Assembly: GCA_004154925.1 (NCBI GenBank) | Contig: QJNS01000008.1 | Location: forward strand, 186,001 to 250,000 | Length of the DNA: 64,000 nucleotides | Direction of reading: 5' to 3' | DNA from: Monosporascus cannonballus | Taxonomy: Eukaryota; Ascomycota; Sordariomycetes; Xylariales | Shown here: piece after piece, positions 25,423 through 38,659 of the stretch | Position numbering within the stretch: position 1 is the first letter of the stretch | Layout of the letters: each line of letters opens with the position of its first letter | Notes under the pieces: generated by a model | Told to the model about the DNA's origin: nothing | Seen by the model: only the letters and a program-made list of their open reading frames with translations | Databases searched by the model: none | Translations under genes and position numbers: made by a program

Positions 25423-28400
25423 TTAGTAATAGTTTATTATTGTAAATCTAATTTTTATTTTCTAAGTTTTGGAAAATGTTTAAACATTAAGTTAATTAAT
25501 ATTATTTTTATTTATTTTATTAAGTTAAAACTATATTTAAGGCGTACTTTAAAAAACCAATTTTTAAATCCTTTTATAATTTGAATTAGATAACCTTATT
25601 ATTAATTTTTTAACAATTGCCGTTTTAAATTTTTACAATATTTTTTTAATTCTTTAACAATTTGAATAAGTTTTTTATTATCCATTGAATAATGCATTTT
25701 CAGAATAATTTAATTATATCTTAATATCGTTTAAACATGTTAGATATGTAACGAATATTTTTAAAACATATAAAATATTCGTAATATTTAGATTATTTAA
25801 AATACGTTAGTTTTTAACTATTTTCACTATAGAAATTTTAATATAAATTTAACCAAGAGTAAAAGTAAATACTGGACTGTTTAACGTTTAGGTGTAGTAT
25901 GTCTTTTTTGTTAAATTGTTTCGAATATTTGCCCTATTTAAAAATTCGAATTCGCAAAAAATCTGCTCTTAGTATTTTTTCAAGATTTTTAAATAAAAAG
26001 TATCTTAATCAAATGTACGAATACAACATTATTTAAATGTTTTAACGGTATTTTTAACCAATTCCTGGAAATTTTTAAAAGTATTAATAAATTCTATAGG
26101 CATAACTTGGTATTCGAAATATCCGTATGTAATTTTAATAACCGGTTTTTATTTTTTCTCTTTGGCTATTTTAATATAATATTGACCATTTCCTGAATTC
26201 AATACAATAAACCATTTTTCTTTATTAATATTTATGCTTAAAATATTTATGAAAATTAAATACTATCCCTTTTAATAATAATATTATTTATTTTTATATA
26301 TTTAATTATGTTCTGGTGGACTATATTTTCGTTTTAACTGATTTTGTATTTATTATTTTTAAGTTAAAATATTATAACCATTAAATAATACGCGAGAATA
26401 TTAAAAAGTTGAACTTATTTTTTCATGTTTAATTATATATTTTTAATAGGCTTACTATTTTGAAATTTTTATAATAAGGCTTATAAAACTTAAGATAATA
26501 TTGTTATTAAATCAGGTTTTTATGATTATAATAACTATATTATAATAATTTACAATACTTTTTATTTTTGAATAACTTTTTAAATATATTATATATTGAC
26601 AATATTATAACAATTTGTTCCGAGATTTATATTTTGTTAATTCTTTAGTAAATTTCGTAAAAATCCTTTTTAAGTATTATTTTATTATTCTAAATAAATA
26701 CTTAACGTTTTTAATTAATTCGTAAATTACTAAAATGGAATTAAAGCATTTTCATATAATATCGTATTTTAATATATTCGTTAAAATTAATAAAAACTAC
26801 TTTTATAACTTTTAGATTTAAATAAAGAAATTTAAGATTTTCAAAACATTTATTCAGTTATATACTTAAACCAAATTTTATTTTTCTCCAGTAATTTAAA
26901 TAATTTTAACTTATATTTTTTAATACTTATTATGTTTTTACTATTATTATTGAACAAATTAGTTTCTGCGTTTAAGTTAATCACAATTTTAAGCATTTCG
27001 TTTGGGTAAAAGGAATATTTTCATTTCGTTACGTCTTTTTTTAGCTTTGTATAAGGTTTTATATTAAAAAGCCTTTTAGTTTCTTACTTTCGACGGCCTT
27101 CAGCCATTTGTCATTAATATAGTTTATTTGCTAACAAGCGTTTTTATTTTCCCTCCTTTTTGACGCTGTAATAAATGCAAGAATTATCCATATAATTTTG
27201 TTATTCGTTTTTGCACTATTAATTTTTATTAATGATTATTCTTTTTTAAGCGCAATTTCTAGTTTAATTCTTTGCGATGTATAAGTCTAAAATTATAATT
27301 TTTCGAAAATATTAATTTCTTATTTTTAGGTTCGAATGAGATATAAATAATGGAATATCATATAACCATCTCTATAATATAGGCTTTAAACCTTATTTTA
27401 GTACGAAATACAAGTAATAAAACAATAGATATTTTCGTTATCGTAAAGATTTTATATATTTGTATTTATTATTTAGCTTTATAACTCTTCTTTGATTTCA
27501 TATAATTCAAAAACTATTATTTTCTCTTAGGTTTTTTTATATATATTATATATTTCTGGAATTCTCAAGATAGAGAAATAATTTTCTATAAATATTAATC
27601 TTCTATTAGAATTCGCCGGTTTTATCGTATGTTCTGTATTTTGATATACCGAGATTTTCAAAATATCCCAACTTTATAATCATTTTAACGGCCATTTGTT
27701 TTACAAGATATTTGCCGGTTTTACGTTTAAAATATTAGCAAATCAAATAATTTTCGTATTTTGAAATCTTGCTTTATATCTGTATAATTATTGCGATAAT
27801 AACCTTTTGGCTGAAAGAAACTCAAATTAAATCTTTTTCTTTTTTTACCGTATTATTTGTCTTTTACTTAACAGTTTTAGTATTTTTCTTAGGTTAAAGA
27901 CGTTTTTCTTTCTAGAATTTCTTTAAGGTCATAAACGATATTCGTATTTAAAATACTTTTTTTGGTATAATAAAAATGATTTTTACACAATCTCTTTTTT
28001 TTAAGTTTTTTAGAAATAATATTTATTTTTTTAAACTTTTTTTATCTATTTTAATTCGCTTTCTTACATTTTTATATTTATTTATATATATCCATTACTT
28101 TTTAAAATGCTAATATAAATTATCCTTATTCGCGATTAAACCATTATCGCGGGGTTTTATAAAAGATTCAAGTTTAGACTTTATATATAATTCGTTTTTA
28201 ATTCAGCATTTTAAGCTATTAAAAAAAAGAAACCATAATTTAATTTTATTGCATTCGAAATTATTATTAATCGATTAGATTTGGTCATTTATTTAATATT
28301 AACCGAATTTATATAAAGGAACGTAAATTAATTTAATTATATATTATACCTTATCTGGGGTTTCGAACAGAATTTGTATTTCTTTCTTAAAATGGCCGTA

Positions 28401-28803
28401 TTTACTGAAAATATAAATGATTATATCCCAAACATAATTAGAATAATTTTTTAAGCAAATTTTCTTTATAAATTCGAATTATAAAAAAGCTTTTCCTACA
28501 AATAATTACGGAATAATTATTAGTTTCTATTATTGTTCCCTTAAAGAAGTTTAATAAAACTTTAGATAAAATCTAGCGTATATTAAAAACCCTGGATATT
28601 TATAGATTTATTATAAAGTTTCGAAGAAATGATTTTATAACTTTTACACTTTAGTATCTTATAATAAATAAGAGTTGGAATAATATTTTTTATAATTCAT
28701 TAAAACCTATTAATGATAGAGTTAAGGCTTCTAATTCTTGAACGCATTTGGCGTTCTTTTGTTTTAAAGCTTAGAGCTTTATTACTAAGACATATAAGTT
28801 TTT
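25423..28803. other. AT-rich DNA, no gene recognised
   Basis: About 3.4 kb of low-CpG AT-rich sequence with no LTR pair found. A minus-strand stretch near 27090-27130 reads KWLKAVESKK, faintly like a copia-type pol linker, but nothing around it supports the call. Two small hairpins sit just before the next LTR (28740-28780). Confidence 0.45.
28740..28780. other. two adjacent short hairpins
   Basis: GAACGC (28740-28745) pairs with GCGTTC (28751-28756), and AAAGCT (28766-28771) pairs with AGCTTT (28775-28780). They lie 25 bases upstream of the element 6 LTR. Significance unknown; they may be remains of an older repeat. Confidence 0.35.
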
Positions 28804-28952
28804 TGTTACGGCATTAACAAAGCGGCTTATTTCAGCCACTTTTTCGCTATATATACGTAAGCACTTTGCGCTTATTAAATAGCTCTTTTTCTTTTTTCGT
28901 ATAATATCAAAATATTTCCCAGAAATCCAAAAGACGTATAACGCCGTAATTA
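28804..28952 (+). repeat. left (5') LTR of element 6
   Basis: Begins TGTTACGGCATTA and ends near ACGCCGTAA. It matches 42757-42905 in 'gcattaacaaagcggcttattt', 'tatatatacg', 'tttcgcgcttgttaaatagct' (here partly mutated) and 'agacgtataacgccgtaa'. TTACGGC at the start and GCCGTAA at the end are inverted repeats. Confidence 0.82.
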
Positions 28953-31428
28953 TTTGTTATATCTTCAAAAAAAAGGTTTATAGCAATTTATATAATCTCG
29001 TTAGAATACCGCTGATACCGTACCACAAGGCCGGCGTTATTACGTTGCCACCTTATTATAATATCTCCAGATTTTTAGACCCCTAAAAAAGGTAATTCAG
29101 ATATTAATATATCCGTTTTTAAATATAGATTAAGTATTAATATAATATTATTTTTTCAACTTACGAATTTTACGGTATCTTTTAAAAATACATGTATTTA
29201 ATTGCTATTATAATATAACTTATTTACGATTTTATGCCGTTAACACGTTTGTTTAAGGAATACGAATACTTTTAAAAAAATTTAAGGATATTTTTGTAAG
29301 TTTTTAAAAATTATTAATATTTAGAATACGAAAGTATTTAAACTAAAACGCTATTTACGAATATAAAATAGTTAATGCGCGTAATTAAGTAATTATTATA
29401 TGAAAATTACCAGTTATATAACCGCTTATTTACTGCGGATTAAATTATGGTCGAACGAAATGAATTTGACAAATATTTCATAACCGTAAAACAATCGTTG
29501 CGATAAACGGAATAATCCGCCTTTGAAAATCTTTACTTACGGAAACGTTTAACCATTATAAAACAATTATTATAACAGGTTACGATTATAACAGCTATAT
29601 TTAATATTATTCGTTAATATTTTGTTTAAAATGATTTTATAATCCGGTATTTCTTAACCTTTAACGAATTTATGATATACTTTTTTCAAAATAACGGATA
29701 ATTACTATTTCCGCATTTTAAAACCGTTAATATTAAAAGGCGATATTAAGGATCCAAGAATTAATTAGGAAAAACATATTAATTAATATTTTTTAATACC
29801 TTTAAAATTTATAATTAATTATAACGTTTATTTTTTAATTATAAACCCTATTAGGTATATAATTTAATAGCTTTAAGATAATATTTATTTGGGTATAAGC
29901 GATATAATTAATAATATAAAAATATAATTTACGAATTACGAAACGTAATCGTAAAAATAAGTCGATATAAAAGATATGTTCCTATTTTTAAACCAAATTT
30001 ATATTATGATTAATATCTTAATTTAAACTTATAAAGACTTTCATTTTTTAAAATAAAACTTAAAAATATTTTCCGATTTTATCGGCAATCTTATACGTTC
30101 AGCCGATTAAAACCGGTAACTACTAACCTTATACGTTATCGCATTATAATAAAAAGTTAATAAGGTACTTTAAAAAGTTCTTATTTGGTAAATATAACGC
30201 TTTATTTACAAAAATAATTAAAAGTAAATACGTCTTTTTAAAAATCTTTTTAATAATATAGCAAATCGAACTTTTGGTAAGCGTATAAATCAAAGTTAAA
30301 TCGCCAATAAAACGTTACCGGAATACTTACCGAACGTCCTAATATTTTCTAGGCCCGAATTTATGTAATTAAATACGGTAATAATTAAAATTATCGTGCC
30401 CCGCCTTTTTTAATCAAAAAAAAGATAATATCGATATAAATTAAATTTTTATATATATTATAAAAACAAAACGATATTATGTTTTAAATATCTTAATTAA
30501 TATCCGTAATTTATAACGATTAATATAATATTTATAACGTCGTTAATAGATATTAATATAACGTAATAAAGAAATATTTAATTTTTAAAATAAACGGCAA
30601 TTAAATATTCGTATTAAGTTATTAAAATAATAATAATTTATTGTTACATATATGTTTTATACGTTCTAATATATTTTTTTATTTTGTTTTATTTATAATT
30701 TAATAATAACGCGGTATTAGTAATATAGTTTATAATAAATTAAAAATATTAATTTTTAAGATTTATTAATAATACTTTTGCGCCATAAAATAATATTTTC
30801 TTATTTAATTATTTAATTCGATTAATTTAAATTAATAAATAAAATTATAACGGGTTCGATTACGATAGTTTATATAATACGATTTTATACAGGTTTCGTT
30901 ATAAAATACCTTTTTATTTATTAATAGCCTTTAAACAATTTTAACGTTGTTTTTATGCTATTTGGCTTTCGGAAATATATTCCGTTAATCAGTTAAATAA
31001 CGAAAACGATACGCATAAATACCGAAATAATATCGGAATTACTAGTTTTTCTATTTTCGGCAAAATGATCTTTTATCTTTTTAATTTTTTTGCTTTACCT
31101 TAATATCGTACCTCTAACGGTACGATTATTCTACGTTATTCATTTTTTAACGTTTCGCTATATAAAAAAAGTAATTGTAAATTTTATATTTTTAATTAGA
31201 TTTTATGTTTTTATAACCTTATTACGCAAAGTTATTACTTTATTTTCCTAATCGTTATCTATAAACAAAAGGATATGGTTAACTTTTACCGCGATTTTAT
31301 ATAATATTTTTATTTAAAACGATATTATTAATCCCCATATTATTTCTATTATATTCCGAACATTTTATAATTAAATAATTAAGGCGCCCTAATTACGACG
31401 CATAATCGAAAAAAATATATTAAAGTAT

Positions 31429-32260
31429 TTCGATAGCAAACCACCGGTAACGGTAGCCGAAATCTTGGAAAAGTTATTATCTAAGTACTATAACTTAGTA
31501 AGGGCGTTCGTTTTTTATCATATCAATTTTTTGTTACCGTACCGAATTAATAATTATAAGATCGAAATATTTCCACATTAAACGTTACCGTATAATTAAG
31601 CAAGGGTTATATTTTTTTTTTTATGAATTGCTTAGGAATACGGAAATATATCGATAATTAGTTGAAAAAATTTTTATCCTCCTTAATAATTCTTTAATAA
31701 TAACCTTTATTTTTTTGCAAAAAGGCCGGAAGGCAAAATACGTATATACATTAATTACCGTAATTTTAATAACGTTACGGTACGAAATTGTTACATTATT
31801 TTTTTAATCCGGGAAACCATAGACGTTTTTTATTTAACGTAAATATTTACAAAATGTATTATCGTTACAGCTTTCAATTATTTTCGTATTATTTTTAATA
31901 ATAAATAAAAAAACTTTTATAACCCGATTTAAGTTATTTAAATATTTTATTACAAATTTTAATATAATAAACGTTCCAAATTTGTTTTAATATTATATTA
32001 ATTATACGTTATTTAATTTTTTAAATAAATATCTTTTAATACATTATAATAATAATTTATTTTATAATAAAAGTTTAAAGATATATATTGGTTATATATG
32101 GAAAACGTTTATCGTTTCGTAAATATAAAATTAATAAATTAATTTTAGGAAATAAATATTTAATATAACAAAAATACAATGTTTAAGCTTAATAACTTTT
32201 ACCGTCGGTATTATTATAAATCTCGAAAAAATTAAAATTATTTAATAAAAGGGAATTAGC
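31429..32260 (+). pseudogene. reverse transcriptase remnant of element 6
   Basis: One plus-strand frame from 31429 reads through many TAA stops. Blocks visible in order: LPYRINNYKIEIFPH, VEKIFILLNNSLII, VLFLIINKKTFITRFKLFKY, NVPNLF, YYINYTLFNFLNKYL, NNNLFYNKSL and IIINLEKIKII. These follow gypsy RT from LPPHR.YDHKIEL through L.KGFIRPS, the GLFEYLVMPFGL.NAP..FQ block and the active site to MDPEKV. The active-site region reads His-Tyr-Asn-Asn-Asn (Asn triplet 32048-32056) where Tyr-Leu-Asp-Asp is expected. RNase H should follow at about 32.4-32.9 kb. Confidence 0.83.
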
Positions 32261-33139
32261 GGAACGTTATAAAAATTATAACGTTTTTTTGATTTCGTAA
32301 ACTTTTACCGGCTATTTATAAAAGCCTATTTATTAATTATAAAGCCCATCAATATTTTAATACATAAGGTAAAGTAAATAAAGCTTTTAATAAATAATGC
32401 CGTAATAATTTTTTAATTATTTAAAAATACCTTTTTTAAAGTACCGGTATTATTATATTATGATTTTTCAAATGAAATATTTTTAAATATTAATATTTCC
32501 AATTAAGTATTAAGAATATTTTTGTAATATAATTATTAATTATTTTGCAGCTTATTGTCTTTTTTTTAGCAAAATATAATTTAATAAAATGTAATTATAA
32601 AATTAACGATAAAAAATTATTAAGTATTATTAACGTTTTCGAAAAATAACGCCTAGAATTATAAGGGGTCGAAAAACCCATATAAGTTCTTATTGAATAT
32701 AAGAATTGATCATATTTCGTTATTAGAAAATTTTTAAATTAATGTTATATAGGTTAATCCGAATTCCTTAATATTCTCCCGTTTTAAATAATTTATAAAT
32801 CGGGAAAAAAGGTTCCGGCCTTAGAGGTATTATTATCTTAATTAGTCATTTAATTTGCAGACATTTGCAATACGATTAATATTAAGGTGGTATACCGATA
32901 TCGAACGATATTTTTACTGAAACGATAAGGAATTTCCCTTAAAGTATACGTTATAAAATTAATTAACCGATAAATATATTAATTGATAATACCTTTCGGT
33001 CGTTTATATTAATTAATAATATTTTAGCAATATTTATAAATTTAATTTAAAAACGGTTTAAATTAAATATTTATAAAACGCTTAAAACTGGGAAACCTGA
33101 TTATAAGGCGGTATAAAGCCATATTTATATAAAAAATAA

Positions 33140-33602
33140 ATTATTTATATTAAACGACGAAGTTTTGAAATTACAAATATTATACCGCAATTATAATATA
33201 ATATTTACGGGTTATTTAGAATATTTTAAAATATACGATTTATTATACCGAAATTATTTTTAGTTACGTTTATTACGAGATATAGTTATGTTTATATAAG
33301 GTTACAATATTTGTTATTGCATTATAATATTTAAAATTTCGCCGATTAATTTTTTCGACCTTTTATTTACTCCGTTCCGTCTATAAAACGATATTTCCAT
33401 GCATTACGTCCGTTTTTTTCTCCTTTGTAAGAAATTTGGGTATATTTACAAATACCTTTTTGCAATAATTAATAAAGTTATAAAAATACGTTTATGTATT
33501 GCTGTTATAAATATATCCGTAATTCTTTTTACCGACAATTTGATTAATATATACTATTTATACAGTATTTTAACTATATTTATATCGGACCGCAATATAT
33601 AA
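33140..33602 (+). pseudogene. integrase remnant of element 6
   Basis: The plus strand reads RNYNIIFTGYLEYFKIYDLL, RNYF, GYNICYC, then after stops the open run MHYVRFFLLCKKFG (from 33399) to IFISDRNI. It follows the gypsy integrase zinc finger (H...GH.G..KT...L.R.YYWP...C..C) and core (MDFITGLPPS...ILVIVDRLTKM...D.GLP..IVSDRG). Both zinc-finger His are Tyr (33192-33194, 33213-33215), as CA-to-TA mutation makes. The first catalytic Asp is Asn (33471-33473: IINKVIK for VVDRLTK); the second Asp survives in ISDRN (33588-33590). Confidence 0.87.
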
Positions 33603-34618
33603 TTTTTTTTAACGTTTTGGAAAAAGTTTAAGCAATATTTAATCGTTACGTTTTGCATTTCGATAATTTATTATTTTTACGCCGATAATTAAATGGAAAT
33701 CGTTAATACGGCAAAAAAATAATATTAATAAGGATATTATTCATTTTATAAGGATAATGAAGTATATTATTTTTTCGGTGGAATTTATTAAATATAATTA
33801 TGTATTCGAAGTTCTTAATATTTTGCCGTTTTTTGTTAATTATGGTTTTTACATTATTATAAGTACGGAATCGTAATAATTTTCCGAAACTTCCAAATCG
33901 TTTATATAACAGAAAAAGTATGTTAAAGCGATAAATTATGCTGATAAATTATAATAAACTTTAGAAAAAATTAAAGTATTAATAGTAGAAATATTAAATC
34001 GATACGCGGAATAAGTTAACCGATACCGTAATCATATCGGTACGTTCGTAAAAAACAGCAGATTTAGATTAATATATATTATATAAATTTAAACTGGCTT
34101 AACGATAAATTTATTAATAAATAAATAAGCTTTTTCGTTATAATCAAAGCATATTTTTGCGTTATAATTATACAATTATCAATATAATATAAGTTGTTCC
34201 TAATTTTCTATCTATTTTAAATTTAATATTATAAATTAGATTTTTTAAGGCAAAAAATAATAAACGAGAAATGGGATATTCGGGCCGACGGTATTATAAT
34301 TATAAATATAGACGATATAAAGGACATTAAATAATATTTCCCAATAAAGTTAAGTTTTAAAAATATTATATACGGTTTTTAATATAAGGTTAAATAATCG
34401 TAATTATACCGCCTTATTTGGAAACCGGTTACCAATCTTGAAGGATACAATTTTAATATAACCGAATTTTATCAAAATAATTTTAATAAATTTAGGTTAC
34501 CTTATTAATATTAAATATTATTAAAATAATAATAGGGAATAACGCAAAACGTACGTAAAAAGAAAAAAAAAAATATTTTTTTAAGCCGATACCGCGGTAA
34601 CGTTACGATAAGGCCTAT

Positions 34619-34870
34619 TGTAACGAACCTGTTATACATCCATCTAGAGGTATATGCAGTATCCGAAATAAGGTATTGATTTGCAGATCAAAATAAGGAG
34701 AGAAATAATTTAATTATCTGTTCGTTAAAGAGATTTTAAAGACTTTTCCCTTAATTAAAGAACGGTGCAGTTGCCTCTGGATTAAAAGCTTACATTGATA
34801 ACTAAGGAACGAAACTAAGTAAGTGGCTATTTACGTAAGAAATCAAATATCTTATATTTCCTTCCGTCCT
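34619..34870 (+). repeat. dispersed repeat X, copy 2 (LTR-like)
   Basis: The least mutated X copy; begins TGTAACGAACCTGTTATAC and includes 'gatttgcagatcaaaataagg' and 'taagtggctatttacg'. It inserts into the 3' part of element 6. After about 34875 it runs into a palindrome-rich stretch not shared with copies 1 and 3, which may be the start of internal sequence ('ctggtgtgatactgatc' is reminiscent of a tRNA-primer site, but that is a guess). Confidence 0.6.
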
Positions 34871-34889
34871 ACTGGTGTGATACTGATCT

Positions 34890-34985
34890 TTTGGATCTAT
34901 TAGATTACCTAGATCAAAGTGATCTATATGATTTAATAAATCAATTAAATCACTTTAAGTCACGTAACTTAAAGTGTGGAGCTTT
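34890..34985. promoter_or_regulatory. palindrome cluster (GATC repeats and a CACGTG-centred 26-base palindrome)
   Basis: Arms CACTTTAAGT (34951-34960) and ACTTAAAGTG (34967-34976) are exact complements around CACGTA. One G-to-A change turned the centre CACGTG, an E-box, into CACGTA; before it the whole 26 bases would have been a perfect palindrome. Upstream are repeated GATCTATTAGAT / CCTAGATC / GATCTATATGAT units. It resembles a dense transcription-factor site cluster of an element promoter. Regulatory role is inferred only. Confidence 0.4.
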
Positions 34986-35340
34986 TTCCATTTTTGCAGC
35001 CACGGGGCCTCTAAAATAGGTTTGCTCGGGAATCGGTAATACCAATATTATATTAAAATTAATAAAAAGAAATAATAATTTTAATAAAATTATAAATAAT
35101 TAAATTACGAAAACCGGTAATTAATTATTAATGCGTAATTTTAAATATAAGGAAATTTAATTTTAAAAATAAATACAATATTATAATAATAATATAACGA
35201 TTAAAAATCGTCAAAATACCAAAAGAGCGTAACGATATTAACGTCCGCCTAACCGGGCCCTAAGGTTATAAAAATAATAATATATGTTTTATTACAAAAA
35301 ATGCGTTTAATTAATATTAATAATAAATATTTTTTGTTAT
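34986..35340. other. AT-rich DNA between repeat X and element 5
   Basis: Contains a small GC-richer patch near 35225-35265 ('taacgtccgcctaaccggg'). No frame or motif recognised. It could be internal sequence of an X element or of element 6. Confidence 0.4.
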
Positions 35341-35538
35341 TATAATGGGGCCGTATGGAGCCCTATTATGGAGCATTAGACAAACGCCGGCAATAAGTAA
35401 TATTAGCGTAACGCCTTATATGCGAACATATATAATTTTATTTTCATTTTTCCTTTTTTTAATTAAAAAATCAATTTTTATTCGCAATTAATTATAAATA
35501 GGTTACGTAAACTCTTTTATATATTTTTTATCTAATTA
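35341..35538 (+). repeat. left (5') LTR of element 5
   Basis: Matches 41404-41609 and 61393-61600: 'gtatggagccctattatgg', 'gacaaacgccgg', 'cgccttatatgcgaacatat', 'tttcatttttccttttttt'. It is the most heavily mutated of the three. The end is approximate. Confidence 0.85.
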
Positions 35539-36225
35539 TTTAATAAAGTAAAAAATGTTCGGAATTAAATATTAAAATTTTCGAACGTTTCATACGGGGC
35601 AAAATACGGGGCCCCTATTCACCCAGAATTATAAAGGGTATTTAGCGTTATAATGGAAATTTTAATAAGTTCGATAACGGCTATAAAATAACGTAAGATT
35701 TATTAATTCGAAAAAGGTCAAAAAATAACCCAGTTTTATAAGTATATGAAAACGTAATATAAAGTAAATAAAAAGTTAATATAAACAGCTAAATAAGTTA
35801 AAAAAAGCTTAACTATTTAATAAAAACTTATTATGTAATTATAAGTTAAGAACGTAATAATCCTTATAAATATTAATTTTTTTTTAAGTTAATAACGATC
35901 GAAAGCGTAATTAGGCCATTTTGCGAAAACGGTTAGAATTAACAAATTAATAATAAAAGCTAAACAAAAGTTGTTATTTTGGCGCGAAATATTTAACGAA
36001 ATAAAAAATAAATTGCCCAAATAATATATATGTATAATTTATAAGAACAAAAAAAATATTATTTTTAAAAAAGAATTCGAAAGTAATCTTACGACATATA
36101 TAAAAAGTTTAACATTAATATATAATGTACTTTTATTATTTATTATAATATTAATAATATAAATAATATTTCTAATCACTTTAATTTTATATATATATTA
36201 TAAGGATAATATAAAAATCGATATA

Positions 36226-36600
36226 AACAAAATAAACCAAGCCTTTCGGAGTTTAAAGCAAATTAATCAGGCGAAACCTTTGTTTTCTTACTTTTTATCC
36301 GAAAAAACGTTAATAAACGTAAAAGAGATTATTTGGTTAACGGAGACAAAATTCAGGTTTTTGAAAGAATTATTAAATAAAGAATTTACTTAAATTTCAA
36401 TTTTAATCGAATTTTTTCAAAGCTATAACGTATAAATAAAATAAAGTAATTGAAATTGTTAAAGGCCTTAAAAATAACGTAACCAAAATTAATAAATAAT
36501 TTTAATAACTTAATCAGACAGTAATACTTCAGCACGAAATAATTTAGATAATAATATAAGTATAACGAGGTTTATAAGAATAAAATATAAATTTAAAAAT
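36226..36600 (+). pseudogene. Gag remnant of element 5
   Basis: The plus-strand frame from 36226 reads NQAFRSLKQINQAKPLFSYF, LSEKTLINVKEIIWLTETK and FRFLKELLNKEFT before stops set in. The pattern (...LKQ..Q.RPPFSDYLSEFER...EA....W.D..K...L..ALN.EL) is the Gag core of fungal gypsy elements as I know it. Further downstream (about 36676-36722) LRYKRFNYKANRD may be a ruined CCHC zinc knuckle, with Cys and His lost. Confidence 0.65.
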
Positions 36601-37099
36601 CATAAATTTTACTTTTACCACTAAGATAATACATATAATAAATAATTTAAAAGGAATATAACGTTTGTAAACGAAAAAGTTTTGTTACGTTATAAACGGT
36701 TTAATTATAAGGCGAACCGCGATCTATTTATACCAGCAAAAAAACCGCAGGGAAAATTCAATTTATTAAAAACGTACGAAAATAAAAACTCGGAATTTGA
36801 AAACGAAAAAGGAAAAAAATAACTTTTAAATATTAACGTATTCAAAAACGAAAAATGTTTTTAACCGAAATAAAAATCGCTAAATAAAATATGGACAGTA
36901 CTTTATTTATTATAAATATTTATATTACTTCAAAAAGGTTTATAAAATACTTATTAATTAAAAATATAAACATTATACGGTAATAAATAAAACGTTCGTA
37001 AAATGTTTACGGTTATTACGTATTTTAATAAAATTACGAAAATTAAAAAAATTGGGAAAAAAAAGATAACAATAAGGAGCAATTAAAAGAATAATATAT

Positions 37100-37220
37100 A
37101 TAAAGATAAATATCGACGGTTTTAAAGCCAGGATATTTATATATATTATTAATAACCTTAATTATTTTTTAATTTTGGGAAAACCTTAAATAAAACGTTT
37201 TAACGTTATATATGTATCGT
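37100..37220 (+). pseudogene. aspartic protease C-terminal remnant of element 5
   Basis: Reads DGFKARIFIYIINN, then YFLILGKP at about 37163-37186. The (D/Y)LILGKPW motif marks the end of the retropepsin-type protease in fungal gypsy polyproteins, just before RT. The catalytic DTGA/DSGA motif upstream was not identified. Confidence 0.7.
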
Positions 37221-37469
37221 AAAAGCAGTTTTTAATAAGAAAGGCAATAAATTAGATAAAGATTTACGAAAAAAGATATAAGGCTCAAAAAAATAGCGTA
37301 CAAATATTTTGCAAAACGAAAAAGATTTTAATTACCGCCTTTAAGGCGGAATTTCGAAAAATAAAAAAGGTTAGAAGGACCAAATAAGAGATACATTTAT
37401 TTTTAATTATTTTGGCCGATATTAATAAGGCGTTAACGCCAAAGAGAAACATAGAAATTAACGAAAAAC

Positions 37470-38225
37470 CTCTGTTTAAATTAAAAATGTTTCGGAAATT
37501 ATTCGATAAAAAACTACATAACGTTTTACCTTTACCCCGTTCCGGAATAGATTATACGATTTTATTACGCAAAAACAAAAAGAATTAACATTATAAAGGC
37601 TTTTATATAATATAATTAAAAATAAGTTATTAACTTTAAAGATAACCTTAACGGAACTCTTAAATAAAGGGTATATCCCCAAAAGTAATTGGCTCGTAAA
37701 GGCTCCGGTTTTATTTATAAAAAACCAGAAAGAAACTACATTTTTATTATAATAATAGGATAATAAATATAATAACCAAAAAAGACTATTATTTTTCACC
37801 CCTTATTTCGGAAATTTTAAGGTTATTTTTTTATATTAAATAATTTACAGAAATGGTCGTCCGAATACTATTCTATAAAACTAAGATTAAAAAAGAAAAT
37901 AAATAAAAAAAAGGCATTCCGAACGCACTTTGGTTTATATAAATAATTAATAATACCGTTCGGTTTATGCGGGGTTTACGCAACCTTCCAGTACTACGTT
38001 AACGGGGTTTTAAAAAAGTATTTTAACGATTTCTGTTTAACGTATATAGACGATATTTTTATTTTTTCCTCCGGATATAAAAAGAATTATATGTGAAAAA
38101 TAAAAGAATCTTAAGGTACTTAAAAAATGGATTTAAATCTGGATATTTCTAAATGCGAATTCATTATAATAACGATAACGAATTTGGATTTATTATCAAT
38201 ATCGGAAAAGGGATACAAATAGGCA
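37470..38225 (+). pseudogene. reverse transcriptase remnant of element 5
   Basis: Blocks on the plus strand, allowing frame changes: LLTLKITLTELLNKGYIPKS, LVKAPVLFIKNQ, then PFGLCGVYATFQYYVNGVLK, KYFNDFCLTYIDDIFIFSSG, MDLNLDISKCEF and SISEKG. These are the fingers, palm and thumb of gypsy RT. The active site Tyr-Ile-Asp-Asp at 38043-38054 is intact, unlike elements 2, 4 and 6. Stops and at least one frameshift prevent translation. The 107-codon open frame on the minus strand at 37476-37799 is the complement of this region. Confidence 0.92.
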
Positions 38226-38659
38226 CCGAGAAATTACGTATAATTAAAAAGTGAAAAATTACCAAAATACTTTAAAAAATCCAAAGCCTTTTAAGATTAA
38301 TAAATTTTTAGCGCCATTTTATAACTTATTACGCAGATATATCAATACCGGTAATAACCTTAGCCCGGAAAAAACCTTATGCCGTTAAATCAAAAAAAAA
38401 TAACGTTCGAATATATTAAAAGCATTTTTATAAGGAAACCGATCTTGGCATAATAAAATCTCCAAAAATTTATAATATTAAAAGAAAATTATTTAGAAAT
38501 AATATATGGAAATTATCTATCCTAAGCCGATAAATAAAATTTATTACGATTAAACGTTTATTATTTTAAAAAGAAAATCTTATTAAAATTCATTATAAAA
38601 TATATAATAAATGTTTAAACGGTAGTAAATTATTTAAAAACATAAAATATAAAATTATA

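Noticed and set aside
27090..27130. Minus-strand peptide KWLKAVESKK suggesting a copia-type pol
   Set aside because: A single short match; no RT, LTR or other copia motif within the surrounding 3 kb.
37476..37799. 107-codon minus-strand open frame, the longest in the window
   Set aside because: Exact complement of the element 5 RT N-terminal region, which is recognisable on the plus strand (LLNKGYIPKS...APVLFIKNQ).
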